DNA from: Chloroflexota bacterium
Lineage (GTDB): Bacteria; Chloroflexota; Dehalococcoidia; JACQTR01
Reading direction: 5' to 3'
Length of the DNA: 16,408 nucleotides
Assembly (NCBI GenBank): GCA_016210705.1
Contig: JACQTR010000165.1
Location: 1-16,408, forward strand
Part shown: positions 7,841 to 14,732 of the stretch, one piece after another
How the letters are laid out: every line of letters starts with the position of its first letter
How positions within the stretch are numbered: position 1 is the stretch's first letter
The notes under the pieces: generated by a model
Databases searched by the model: none
What the model was told of the DNA's origin: nothing
Seen by the model: only the letters and a program-made list of their open reading frames with translations
Program-made: the position numbers and the translations under genes

Positions 7841-8523
7841 TGGCTATCGGCGTGTGCTGAAGATACCTTAGAGCCTTGTCCGGGGGCTCCTCCTTGGCTT
7901 CCCTTATTATATAGGAAAATCCAAAGGGTAAGAAAAATCCCCCCCAGGAGATAACCCCCAACCACATCGCTGGGCCAATGCACGCCCAAATAGACCCGGG
8001 AAACCCCCACCAGTACTACCAAAGCCCCCAAAAAACAACGCACCACGATCCTGGCCCTGTTGTCGGGAACAAGCCACCCTGCCAAATAGAATAAAAACCC
8101 ATAGAAAGCCACAAAGTGGACCACGTGAGCGCTGGGATAGCTGTAGGAAGAGGTGGAATAACCCTTAGCCACAGCCACCAAGGTTTCATCAGGTCGGGGC
8201 CTGGCCACCAACTCCTTCACCCCCTCGGCGACGACATCAGCTACCAGGGTGAAAAGAAGCCAAATCGCATCTCGGCGATGCCAAAACCAAAGGGCCAAAC
8301 TAACAAAAAGAACAATAGGGAGTGCGATAGCCCTAGTCCCCACTTGACTGATAACCTTAAGCAGGGGCACCATGCCGGGAGGCTGCCAACCCTGAAGCCA
8401 ACGGGATAGGGCCAAATCACCCGGGAAGCGATCCCAGGTATGAGCGCTATATGAAAAAAGGATAAAACTCAGCAACAAAAGGCCGAAAAAAACTTGAAAA
8501 CGCCTGCCCAAGACCTTATCCAT
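7831..8523 (-). CDS. PAP2-superfamily membrane phosphatase
   Basis: A 230-residue integral membrane phosphatase of the type 2 phosphatidic acid phosphatase family, which acts on lipid phosphates such as undecaprenyl pyrophosphate, phosphatidate or phosphatidylglycerophosphate. All three catalytic blocks are present in order: K103 to R110-P111 (KELVARPRP), PSAH at 130-133 with catalytic H133, and SRVYLGVHWPSD at 175-186 with H182 and D186. The second block reads PSAH where PSGH is usual; Ala is found in some family members. About six membrane helices are predicted and the tail after 205 is hydrophilic. The ATG has no strong ribosome site, which fits a short leader. It is the first gene of the minus-strand series, 61 nt ahead of lon. 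The substrate cannot be told from sequence; an undecaprenyl-pyrophosphate or phosphatidate role is possible. Confidence 0.92.
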   Translation of the reverse strand: MDKVLGRRFQVFFGLLLLSFILFSYSAHTWDRFPGDLALSRWLQGWQPPGMVPLLKVISQVGTRAIALPIVLFVSLALWFWHRRDAIWLLFTLVADVVAEGVKELVARPRPDETLVAVAKGYSTSSYSYPSAHVVHFVAFYGFLFYLAGWLVPDNRARIVVRCFLGALVVLVGVSRVYLGVHWPSDVVGGYLLGGIFLTLWIFLYNKGSQGGAPGQGSKVSSAHADSHWQ

Positions 8524-8539
8524 GTGTCAAATTTTGCCT

Positions 8540-8568
8540 AGTGTACCATGCCTACTTACCAACCACAA
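8540..8568 (-). promoter_or_regulatory. Possible promoter for the PAP2 gene
   Basis: On the minus strand TTGTGG (8568-8563) and TACACT (8545-8540) are 17 nt apart, with TG one base before the -10 (extended form). Transcription would start about 10 nt before the ATG at 8523. The -35 matches only three of six positions, so it leans on the spacing and the extended -10. The -35 lies inside the left copy of the direct repeat that flanks the small mobile element. Confidence 0.4.
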
Positions 8569-8571
8569 GGA
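8563..8571. repeat. Left flanking direct repeat (target site duplication)
   Basis: CCACAAGGA here is repeated exactly at 8707-8715, on the other side of a segment bounded by inverted repeats. A 9-bp (or 8-bp, CCACAAGG) duplication at these two places is what a transposition event leaves. Confidence 0.75.
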
Positions 8572-8706
8572 GACTGCTGAATAACGTCAGCGGCGGCTAC
8601 GTTAAAGAGACGAGCGTACCGTTCGGCTGAGTCGGTCGGCGATGCTCCCGAGCCGCTCACGACGAAGCCTTCAACAGCCTCAGGCAACGCCTTTATTCAG
8701 CACCTT
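8572..8706. mobile_element. MITE-like non-autonomous element
   Basis: This roughly 135-bp segment has no gene, is bounded by the perfect 10-bp inverted repeats TGCTGAATAA (8575-8584) and TTATTCAGCA (8693-8702), and is flanked by exact 9-bp direct repeats. Inside, further complementary pairs are nested in the right order: AGCGGC (8589-8594) with GCCGCT (8652-8657), GAGC (8612-8615) with GCTC (8644-8647), and ACCG (8618-8621) with CGGT (8633-8636). The whole could fold into an imperfect hairpin. Its base composition looks richer in CG dinucleotides than the flanking DNA. These are the marks of a miniature inverted-repeat element or a deleted insertion sequence. I cannot assign an IS family; a transposase elsewhere in the genome with the same ends would be its driver. 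Confidence 0.72.
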
Positions 8707-8715
8707 CCACAAGGA
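8707..8715. repeat. Right flanking direct repeat (target site duplication)
   Basis: CCACAAGGA, the exact copy of the repeat at 8563-8571. It ends 3 nt before the -35 of the response-regulator promoter. Confidence 0.75.
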
Positions 8716-8718
8716 TAT

Positions 8719-8747
8719 TTGCAAAAGCTGACCATCAGTGCTATATT
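8719..8747 (+). promoter_or_regulatory. Promoter for the LuxR-type response regulator
   Basis: TTGCAA (8719-8724) and TATATT (8742-8747) are exactly 17 nt apart, with TGC before the -10 giving an extended -10. Transcription would start near 8754, about 22 nt before the ATG at 8776. The -35 matches four and the -10 five of six consensus positions. This also argues against longer starts of the gene at 8719 or 8749, which fall inside or before the promoter. Confidence 0.6.
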
Positions 8748-8775
8748 GATGCCGCCAGTTTCGGTTGGGGCCGGG

Positions 8776-9462
8776 ATGGAAAAGATCAAGATTCTTTTGG
8801 CCGATGCCTCGGCGCTCTTTCGCCAAGGAATGCGGTGGTCCCTTTCTCAGGACGGGGATATGGACGTCGTTCACGAGGCCGATGAAGGCGAAGATGCCCT
8901 CTCGGTCATCGACGCCATGATGCCCGATGTGGCCGTAGTCGAGAGTCAGTTGCCTCTCCAAGGTGGGATCGAGCTAACGCGACGGATTAGATTGCGCTCT
9001 CCCAAAACAGCGGTTATTATGTTGGCCACCCACGAGGATGAGGAACAGCTTTTCCAAGCCATAAAGGCTGGCGCCGCCGCCTATTACCGCAAAGAGGACG
9101 TTACTGGCCCCCAACTCATCAACGCCATACGCCGCGTCTACAAGGGCGAATACATCATTAACGAAAGCCTCCTCACCAAACCCCAGGTAGCATCTCGGGT
9201 TTTAAGACAGTTTCAAGACCTTACCCTCGCCGAAAAAGAAGTAGAATCCCTTCTAGCGCCGCTCTCTCCGCGGGAGGTGCAAGTACTAGAATATGTCGCC
9301 CAGGGCAACTCCAACAAGGGTATCGCTCGGGCTTTAGGGATCAGCGACCAAACCGTAAAGAACCATATCACCTCCATCATGCGTAAGCTAGCCGCCAACG
9401 ATCGCACCCATGCCGTGGTCTTGGCCCTTCGTCATGGCTACATAAAGGTAGAGAAATCTTAA
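8776..9462 (+). CDS. NarL/LuxR-family response regulator with Glu at the phosphoacceptor site
   Basis: This 228-residue protein has a receiver domain (about 4-120) and a LuxR-type helix-turn-helix (about 160-222; LSPREVQVLEYVAQGNSNKG then ALGISDQTVKNHITSIMRKL), so it should bind DNA and regulate transcription. In the receiver, D10, T85 and K106 are where expected. The phosphoacceptor Asp is replaced by E56 (DVAVVESQLP, codon GAG), and the second acidic-pocket residue is A11 in LLADAS. Such a receiver cannot be phosphorylated in the usual way; Glu often mimics the phosphorylated state. No histidine kinase gene is in the window. I chose the ATG at 8776 because GGGG lies 5 nt upstream, the family begins there, and a promoter lies just before. 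Targets are unknown; the downstream genes and the divergent PAP2 gene are candidates. Confidence 0.93.
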   Translation: MEKIKILLADASALFRQGMRWSLSQDGDMDVVHEADEGEDALSVIDAMMPDVAVVESQLPLQGGIELTRRIRLRSPKTAVIMLATHEDEEQLFQAIKAGAAAYYRKEDVTGPQLINAIRRVYKGEYIINESLLTKPQVASRVLRQFQDLTLAEKEVESLLAPLSPREVQVLEYVAQGNSNKGIARALGISDQTVKNHITSIMRKLAANDRTHAVVLALRHGYIKVEKS

Positions 9463-9494
9463 TCTTTGGTCTGAATTCGGCAACCCAATTCCCG

Positions 9495-10199
9495 TTGACC
9501 CGGCGGATCTGGTGGCAGCGGCTAAAAGGACAAGCCTTAGACCTTCTGTTTCCACCCCGCTGTGTGAGCTGTGGGCAAGAAGGAGCCCTGATTTGCTCTA
9601 CCTGCATCGCTAGTTTTATCCCCATTCGCCCTCCTCTTTGTTCGCACTGTGGCCTACCGCACCCAGAGGGAGGTCGGTGCCCGGTCTGCGCGGAGAAACT
9701 TGGGCCGTTAGACGGACTGCGCTCCCTCTTTACATTCGAGGGTGTTATGCGTCAAGCTATCCACAGCTTCAAATATCAAAATCTGAAGGGACTAGCCCCC
9801 ACCCTGGGGCAGTTACTATTCAATTATTGGAAAGCCAATCCCTTGCCCGCCCAGGTGGTAGTGCCTGTCCCCCTTCACCAGCATCGTCTCCGCTACCGAG
9901 GCTACAACCAGTCGGCCCTCCTGGCCCAAGAATTAGGCCAGCTTACCTCTCTACCGGTGGTGGATAAAGCCCTCCTACGTACTACCAACACCCCACCCCA
10001 AGCCCAAGCGACCACCGCCGCCCAAAGGCGTAGCAACATTAAGGAGGCCTTTTTGTGCCAAAAGGGTTTGGAAGGAAAGGCCGTACTCCTCATCGACGAT
10101 GTTTGCACCACGGGAGCCACTCTCGAGGCCTGCGCCCTGGCCTTAAAAGAGGCGGGAGCAACCTCGGTTTGGGGCTTAACTCTGGCTCGAGAATTATGA
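9495..10199 (+). CDS. ComF-family double zinc ribbon phosphoribosyltransferase-like protein
   Basis: A 234-residue cytoplasmic protein of the ComF family, linked to DNA uptake in competent bacteria but widespread in others with an unclear role. The N-terminal part has paired cysteines for zinc: C23-C26, C34-C37, C49-C52 and C62-C65, following LDLLFPPRC. The C-terminal part is a PRTase-type domain with VPVPLHQHRLRYRGYNQS (123-140) and the PRPP-binding loop VLLIDDVCTTGAT (197-209; D201, D202). The start is uncertain: I use the TTG at 9495, 32 nt after the response regulator, because no ATG or GTG lies near the conserved N-terminus. A CTG at 9471 is the other option; neither has a clear ribosome site. 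No other competence gene is in view, so the symbol comF would overstate the function. Confidence 0.9.
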   Translation: MTRRIWWQRLKGQALDLLFPPRCVSCGQEGALICSTCIASFIPIRPPLCSHCGLPHPEGGRCPVCAEKLGPLDGLRSLFTFEGVMRQAIHSFKYQNLKGLAPTLGQLLFNYWKANPLPAQVVVPVPLHQHRLRYRGYNQSALLAQELGQLTSLPVVDKALLRTTNTPPQAQATTAAQRRSNIKEAFLCQKGLEGKAVLLIDDVCTTGATLEACALALKEAGATSVWGLTLAREL

Positions 10200-10227
10200 T
10201 TTTATTGGCTTCAGGCTAGGGAGAAGT

Positions 10228-10683
10228 ATGAAAATCGCCGTGGGCAGCGATGAACGCACCCATCTCACTGACTTTGTGGTGGATCAGTTGCAAGCCAAGG
10301 GATGGGAGATACAGCCTTATGGGCCTTTGGCCGGGGAGACACTGGCTTGGCCCGAGGTGGCGGAGGTGGTGGCCTCCACGGTAACTAAAGGCGAGGCCAA
10401 TCAAGGCATCCTCTTTTGCTGGACGGGCACGGGGGTGGCTATAGCCGCCAATAAGGTGCCAGGTATAAGGGCCGCCTTGTGCGCGGATGCAGCTACAGCG
10501 GCGGGAGCACGACGCTGGGACGACGCCAACGTCCTCTGCCTGAGCCTTCGCCTAACATCGGAGGCAGTAGCTCAAGAAATATTAGAGGCTTGGTTTTCCA
10601 CGCCCTTCGCCGGAGGTGAAGAGACCCAAAATTTAGCCAAGATCACCAGTCTGGAGCAGAGATATAAAGGGCCGAAACCTTAG
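10228..10683 (+). CDS. RpiB/LacA/LacB-family protein with substituted active site
   Basis: This 151-residue protein has the RpiB (ribose-5-phosphate isomerase B / LacAB) fold: MKIAVGSD at the N-terminus, GILFCWTGTGVAIAANKVPGIRAALC (60-85) and DANVLCLSLR (99-108). Cys64 and Thr66, aligned with the catalytic-loop residues of RpiB, remain. Other usual residues are changed: the GCDH/GSDH His is Glu9, the His before N-D-x-N-V-L is Trp97 (RRWDDANVL), and the late phosphate-binding GGRH is GGEE (about 118-121). In my memory a CWTGTG ... RRWNDANVL subgroup exists in Actinobacteria, so this may be a distinct clade, not a decayed copy. A pentose-phosphate isomerase reaction should not be assumed. The start is good: AGGGAG 4 nt before the ATG. 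It lies 28 nt after the comF-family gene in the same direction. Confidence 0.88.
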   Translation: MKIAVGSDERTHLTDFVVDQLQAKGWEIQPYGPLAGETLAWPEVAEVVASTVTKGEANQGILFCWTGTGVAIAANKVPGIRAALCADAATAAGARRWDDANVLCLSLRLTSEAVAQEILEAWFSTPFAGGEETQNLAKITSLEQRYKGPKP

Positions 10684-10717
10684 TTATAAAGGGTTAACTC
10701 TGGCTAAATGGGGGATC

Positions 10718-11566
10718 TTGGCACTCCTGGCCATCGTAATGGGATCCGCTGAACCTTTGGTTCCCATTACCCATCTGACCTCAGCCCAAACTAGCGCTAA
10801 TTCCATCCCACTAACCAATCCAAGATTTTACAATTCCGAGCCCTTGTCTGACCCCTTTACTGGCGGAGAGTCACTAGCGGCCCCCACCAACGTTGAACTG
10901 CCCATCCTTATGTATCACCACGTGGGCGAACTCCCCTATAATGCCGATACCATCCGTCGTGGTCTAACGGTGTCTACCGCCAACTTCGAGACTCAAATGC
11001 GTTTCCTCTGGGAAAAGGGATACAAAACGGTATCTCTAGGTACCTTGCTAACCGCCCTCCAAGGCAGAGAGGGACTCCCTTCCCAGGCCATCATCCTAAC
11101 CTTTGACGATGGTTATAAGGACAATTTCCAGAATGCCTACCCCATCCTTAAAAGGTACGGCTTTACCGCTACCTTTTTCGTCATCGCCCGCTACATTGGC
11201 CGGCCTGAATACCTTAGCCAGGAAGATATTAGGGAGATGGTCACAGGTGGGATGTTTGTTGAGGCCCATGGCCTCACCCATATCGACCTGACCACCATCC
11301 CACCGGCGGCGCTACCAAAGGAAATATTAGAGGCGCGCCAGAACATCGAGGCTTATACTGGCCAACAAGTGCGGTTTTTTAGCTATCCCTCGGGCAGGTA
11401 TAACGAGACCATCATTAAGGTGCTGCGGGAAAACAATTTTTGGGGAGCCGTAACCACCCATTATGGTCGTCAGCACTCCCTCGACGACGCTTTCCAGCTA
11501 AAGCGGATAAGGGTCAGCGGCAGCGATAGCCTTGCAACCTTCGCCGCTAAGTTGGGAGGAAGGTGA
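10718..11566 (+). CDS. Exported polysaccharide deacetylase (NodB domain)
   Basis: A secreted or membrane-tethered carbohydrate esterase family 4 protein, likely to remove acetyl groups from envelope or extracellular polysaccharide. The NodB domain shows ILMYHHVG (63-70), the metal and catalytic TFDDGYKDNFQNAYPILKRYG (128-148; D130, D131), the metal-binding histidines H184 and H188 (HGLTHIDLT) and FFSYPSGRYNETIIKVLREN (220-239). The N-terminal hydrophobic segment LALLAIVMGSA works as a signal sequence or anchor, with no lipobox cysteine. The start is uncertain: TTG at 10718 (GGGGG just before it) gives 282 residues; a CTG at 10700 would add AKWGI and the positive charge expected in a signal peptide. 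Residues 14-60 look disordered. It follows the RpiB-like gene by 34 nt. Target polymer unknown. Confidence 0.9.
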   Translation: MALLAIVMGSAEPLVPITHLTSAQTSANSIPLTNPRFYNSEPLSDPFTGGESLAAPTNVELPILMYHHVGELPYNADTIRRGLTVSTANFETQMRFLWEKGYKTVSLGTLLTALQGREGLPSQAIILTFDDGYKDNFQNAYPILKRYGFTATFFVIARYIGRPEYLSQEDIREMVTGGMFVEAHGLTHIDLTTIPPAALPKEILEARQNIEAYTGQQVRFFSYPSGRYNETIIKVLRENNFWGAVTTHYGRQHSLDDAFQLKRIRVSGSDSLATFAAKLGGR

Positions 11567-11572
11567 TGAAAC

Positions 11573-11601
11573 TTGTTCTTAATAGGTGGGAGAGCTATAC
11601 T
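11573..11601 (+). promoter_or_regulatory. Possible promoter for the cytidylate-kinase-like gene
   Basis: TTGTTC (11573-11578) and TATACT (11596-11601) are 17 nt apart in the 85-nt gap before the ATG at 11652. The -10 is good (5 of 6), but the -35 matches only TTG. The layout is the same as the promoter at 15210, which supports it slightly. Confidence 0.35.
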
Positions 11602-11651
11602 GAAGATGGGAAGATTACTTTTAGAAGTGAATGTAAAAGAGGGGAGCAACG

Positions 11652-12353
11652 ATGGCAGTAGTTACTTTGGCTGGTCAAACGGGCAGTGGCGCCCGAGAGG
11701 TAGGTTTCCAGGTGGCGGCTATCTTGGGTGCTCATTATGTGGACCACGAGATAATCGTCAATGCCGCTCGGCGCATCGGGGCCCCCGAGGAGGTATTAGC
11801 CAAGAAGGACGAGAAAGTTCCCAGTCTGGGGGAACGCATCGCCCGCACCATGGAAGCTCTCCTAGAGCGTTCGGCTATGGGCTCGGCTGGCGACCCTTTC
11901 ACTGGATCAGCCGGGGCTGAAATCCTCTTATCCCGCACCTATGCTGAAGCAGCCCAGGCCCCCAGTTCCAAAGTTCAAGAGCTGGACGACGCCCACTATC
12001 TAGAGCTCATTACCGTCGTTATTAAAGATCTCGCGGAAACCGGTAACGTGGTTATCATCGGGCGGGGAGGGCAAGTGATTCTTCGTGAGCACCCCACCGC
12101 TCTCCACGTTCGCGTGGTGGCCCCCTTTATTGTAAGAGTTGAGAGAATCATAGAGAGAGAAAGGGTGGATCGAGAAGGCGCGGAAAAGATGGTTCACGAA
12201 GGCGATCGCAACATCGCCGCCTATATACGAAAGTTTTTCAAGGTCGATATCAACGATCCTGCCCTCTACGACATCATAGTCAACACTGCCAAGCGACCAT
12301 ATGGAGTATTGGCTCGGGGCATTGCTGAGGCCGCCCGAACCCTAGGCAGTTAG
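11652..12353 (+). CDS. Cytidylate-kinase-like family protein
   Basis: This 233-residue protein fits the cytidylate-kinase-like (AAA_26 / PF13189) family of P-loop proteins. It starts MAVVTLAGQTGSGAREVG, whose loop GSGARE matches the family's GSGGRE and lacks the Lys of a normal Walker A (GSGKS/T). The middle has DAHYLELITVVIKDLAETGNVVIIGRGGQVIL (113-144), the C-terminal part RNIAAYIRKFFKVDINDPALYDIIVNT (186-212), and the end LARGIAEAA. These are typical of the family. The family is annotated as kinase, but the reaction has rarely been shown and true CMP kinase activity here is unproven. The ATG has GGGGAG 5 nt before it. It lies 85 nt after the deacetylase and may have its own promoter. Confidence 0.87.
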   Translation: MAVVTLAGQTGSGAREVGFQVAAILGAHYVDHEIIVNAARRIGAPEEVLAKKDEKVPSLGERIARTMEALLERSAMGSAGDPFTGSAGAEILLSRTYAEAAQAPSSKVQELDDAHYLELITVVIKDLAETGNVVIIGRGGQVILREHPTALHVRVVAPFIVRVERIIERERVDREGAEKMVHEGDRNIAAYIRKFFKVDINDPALYDIIVNTAKRPYGVLARGIAEAARTLGS

Positions 12354-12375
12354 CCCCCAATTTAGTTTGCTCCCC

Positions 12376-14715
12376 TCAAGGAACAACCTGCACCATAGTC
12401 AGGGTTATTACCCCATCGGGGATGCTTTGGCCACTTTTATCCACCACTGGGAGGCGCTCGCCGCTGGCGGCATTATACATGCCTACTTTTAATTCCCAAA
12501 CCCCGGCCTCAGCCTTATCGGGGATATAGATTAGATATCGATCCCTAATTATTTCTCCCTTTATCCAGTCGAGGGTGGCATATCGACCCTCTAATGGTAT
12601 CATATCCCGTTGCGCCCTAATTTGATTTTCTTTGTCCACCAAGTGAACAAAGACCGTATAGCTGGTGTCCATCTCCTTCAAGGTCCTCCAGTAAAGGGTG
12701 AGACTAAGCTGGCCCCCCGGTTTGATCTTATATGTGCTAAGTTTGTAGCCCAGAAGGCGCACTTTATCCCCCAAGTCTGCCCTCACCTCGCGAGGAGGAA
12801 TGAGCCGCGCTGGAGGGGTAGGAGAAGAGCCCTCCACCCTGATGTTGGTTACCGGGATGGTAGCCCCTTCTTCAGCCCCCTCAACTACCAACTGGAGACG
12901 GTATGTACCAGCGGAGACGTTAGGCCCCAGTGTCAGCCGACGCTGTAATTCAAGGGGAGTTCCTGGAGGCCCCAGGCTCTCACCATCGGTAGTCAAGGGT
13001 TGGGGAGCACGGCCAGCAACGATACGGCCGAAGTCATCGGTTACCCTAAGCCCCACTTTGTAGCCCTTGGACTGCGTGCCCTTACCTTGCCAATAACTAT
13101 TGAGATATATAGTGTCCCCGGCCCTAGCCTGCCGAGGCATCCCATCGAAGCCCATAAGGGTGATACCTGTCAGATCCTTGAGCCGCCGCTCTTCTACTTT
13201 AGCCGATGAGACCGCCAAAGGGACACGGCTAACATCTCGGGAGAAAAGTTCCAAGCGTGCCTGATTGTATTCCAGACTCAACTTTGGTGAATAATACTGA
13301 ACCAGCCATTTTCGTACTTCGCCCCAGGGGTCAGAAACGGCGGCGTGAGGGGTCGTAACCAGCCATAAGGAGGGGTATTTAGCGGTCAGAGGGCCCAGGT
13401 AGTGCGCTACTTGCTGAGGAGACGCCTTAACGGCATAGGGCATGCTGTAGCGAGGGGGGCCGTCCTCCAGAAAATAATCGAAAACCGGCCATTCGTGATC
13501 AGGGTTTAGTACTACGGCATCCCCCGGCTGGGCATGAGCCAGAACGAAGCTAGCCAAGGCCGGGAAATCATAAGTGCGGTGTCGGTCTTTATAGTATAGG
13601 TCCAAGGTGCGACCAGATGACATCAAAACCGCCAAGGCAATCACTATTCCTAGCCCTCTTTGCCATCGCCAAAAGGCACGGAGGCCCTGAGCCAGCAAAA
13701 AGCTATAAAGGGGAACAAAGATAATGAAATAGCGCTCCAAAATTTTGGGCTGGTATATAGCCCGGTTAGGCTGAGAGAGAAGAAATATCCCCAAAGGCAA
13801 GGCGAGGAGGCACACTACCGCCACTACGCCTGCCTCTCGCTCCCAACGCCGCCGGGAGATGAGGCTAAACAACAGACCACTGCCAGCTACCACAAGAAAG
13901 AATACAGTGGGGAGGGTATAGTTTTGTATATATGTGCTAACTCCTAAGGGAAGAATGGTGGCATAAAGACGCAGGATTTCAGAGAATGACATCAGGCTGG
14001 CTTGTTCTTGCTTGTAACTTAAGGCATGGGTGTAGTAGATATACAGCCAGGGTAGATAAAAGAAGGCCAAGCTGAACTGGGCCCCCAACCACGGCTTCAG
14101 CCGTTGCAAAGGGCCATGTCTTAGGAGGACCAAAATGAAAATAGCCAAGTTTTCCCCCAGGAGCAGGAAAAAGGTCAAATAAGAGGTGTAAAGGGCAGCC
14201 AAGGTAGCCACCACGTAGACCACCCAAAGCCAGAGGTTGGCCCTTTTCCAGACCTTGGTAAAAAGGTAAATCGAAAGAAGGGCCAAAAATACTGCAAGGC
14301 TGTACATTTTTATCTCCTGTGACCACCAGATATGGAATCGGGCGGTGGCAAGGAGAAAGGAGGCCAATATTCCGGCGCGGCGATTCACCCAACGGCTAAC
14401 CAGGCGGTTAATTAGGGCAACGGTCAGGACAGCAAAGATGACCGATGAAAAGCGAACAGCGAACTCGGACTCGCCCACCAGGGAGTTCCAGAAGTGGAGG
14501 AACCAATAGTGAAGGGGAGGGTGCTCATCGGAGGCTGTTCTCAGAGTGATAAAAGAAAGACCGTGACGAGCCAGCCAGATACTCCAACCCTCATCCCACC
14601 ATAAATCCTTGTCGGCTAGCCGTAGTAGGCGCAAGCCAAAAGAGGATAGGACGACCCCTACGCCCAACCCTAAAGACAACCATGTCTCGGAGATGTCTGA
14701 AAGCGCCGCCTTCAC
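12376..14715 (-). CDS. Membrane glycosyltransferase (GT39-like, GT-C fold) with beta-rich C-terminal tail
   Basis: A 779-residue membrane protein. The N-terminal half (about 1-375) has ten or more hydrophobic helices and the GT-C motif in the first external loop, LWWDEGWS (D41, E42), followed by SDEHPPLHYWFLHFW (62-76). These are features of the PMT/GT39 and ArnT group, which move a sugar from a lipid-linked donor to a protein or lipid. Residues 376-510 form a soluble segment. Residues 512-630 and 645-779 look like two beta-sandwich modules (LTGITLMGFDG to TNIRVEG; GDKVRLLGYKLSTYKIKPGG to the end), the second a type I recall from other Chloroflexota envelope proteins. The GTG start is 17 nt after the bactofilin stop, with no convincing ribosome site, so coupling is likely. 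It ends facing the kinase-like gene with 22 nt between. Sugar and acceptor unknown. Confidence 0.87.
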   Translation of the reverse strand: MKAALSDISETWLSLGLGVGVVLSSFGLRLLRLADKDLWWDEGWSIWLARHGLSFITLRTASDEHPPLHYWFLHFWNSLVGESEFAVRFSSVIFAVLTVALINRLVSRWVNRRAGILASFLLATARFHIWWSQEIKMYSLAVFLALLSIYLFTKVWKRANLWLWVVYVVATLAALYTSYLTFFLLLGENLAIFILVLLRHGPLQRLKPWLGAQFSLAFFYLPWLYIYYTHALSYKQEQASLMSFSEILRLYATILPLGVSTYIQNYTLPTVFFLVVAGSGLLFSLISRRRWEREAGVVAVVCLLALPLGIFLLSQPNRAIYQPKILERYFIIFVPLYSFLLAQGLRAFWRWQRGLGIVIALAVLMSSGRTLDLYYKDRHRTYDFPALASFVLAHAQPGDAVVLNPDHEWPVFDYFLEDGPPRYSMPYAVKASPQQVAHYLGPLTAKYPSLWLVTTPHAAVSDPWGEVRKWLVQYYSPKLSLEYNQARLELFSRDVSRVPLAVSSAKVEERRLKDLTGITLMGFDGMPRQARAGDTIYLNSYWQGKGTQSKGYKVGLRVTDDFGRIVAGRAPQPLTTDGESLGPPGTPLELQRRLTLGPNVSAGTYRLQLVVEGAEEGATIPVTNIRVEGSSPTPPARLIPPREVRADLGDKVRLLGYKLSTYKIKPGGQLSLTLYWRTLKEMDTSYTVFVHLVDKENQIRAQRDMIPLEGRYATLDWIKGEIIRDRYLIYIPDKAEAGVWELKVGMYNAASGERLPVVDKSGQSIPDGVITLTMVQVVP

Positions 14716-14732
14716 CTTGGCAAAGGGCCGAG

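Noticed and set aside
8680..8961. Minus-strand open frame of 93 codons crossing the mobile element
   Set aside because: It is opposite the response regulator and its promoter, has no ribosome site and no family resemblance.
10176..10705. 12-bp direct repeat TTAACTCTGGCT at 10176-10187 and 10694-10705, either side of the RpiB-like gene
   Set aside because: Several 12-bp matches are expected by chance in 16 kb, and there are no inverted ends or other marks of insertion.
10575..11335. 14-bp match GAAATATTAGAGGC in the RpiB-like and deacetylase genes
   Set aside because: Both encode EILEA in unrelated helices; coding coincidence.
11573..11920. Open frame of 115 codons over the start of the cytidylate-kinase-like gene
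   Set aside because: Composition is Gly/Arg/Ser-rich frame noise; it overlaps a clear family gene in another frame.
12354..12375. Terminator between the convergent kinase-like and glycosyltransferase genes
   Set aside because: The 22-nt gap shows no inverted repeat or T-run.
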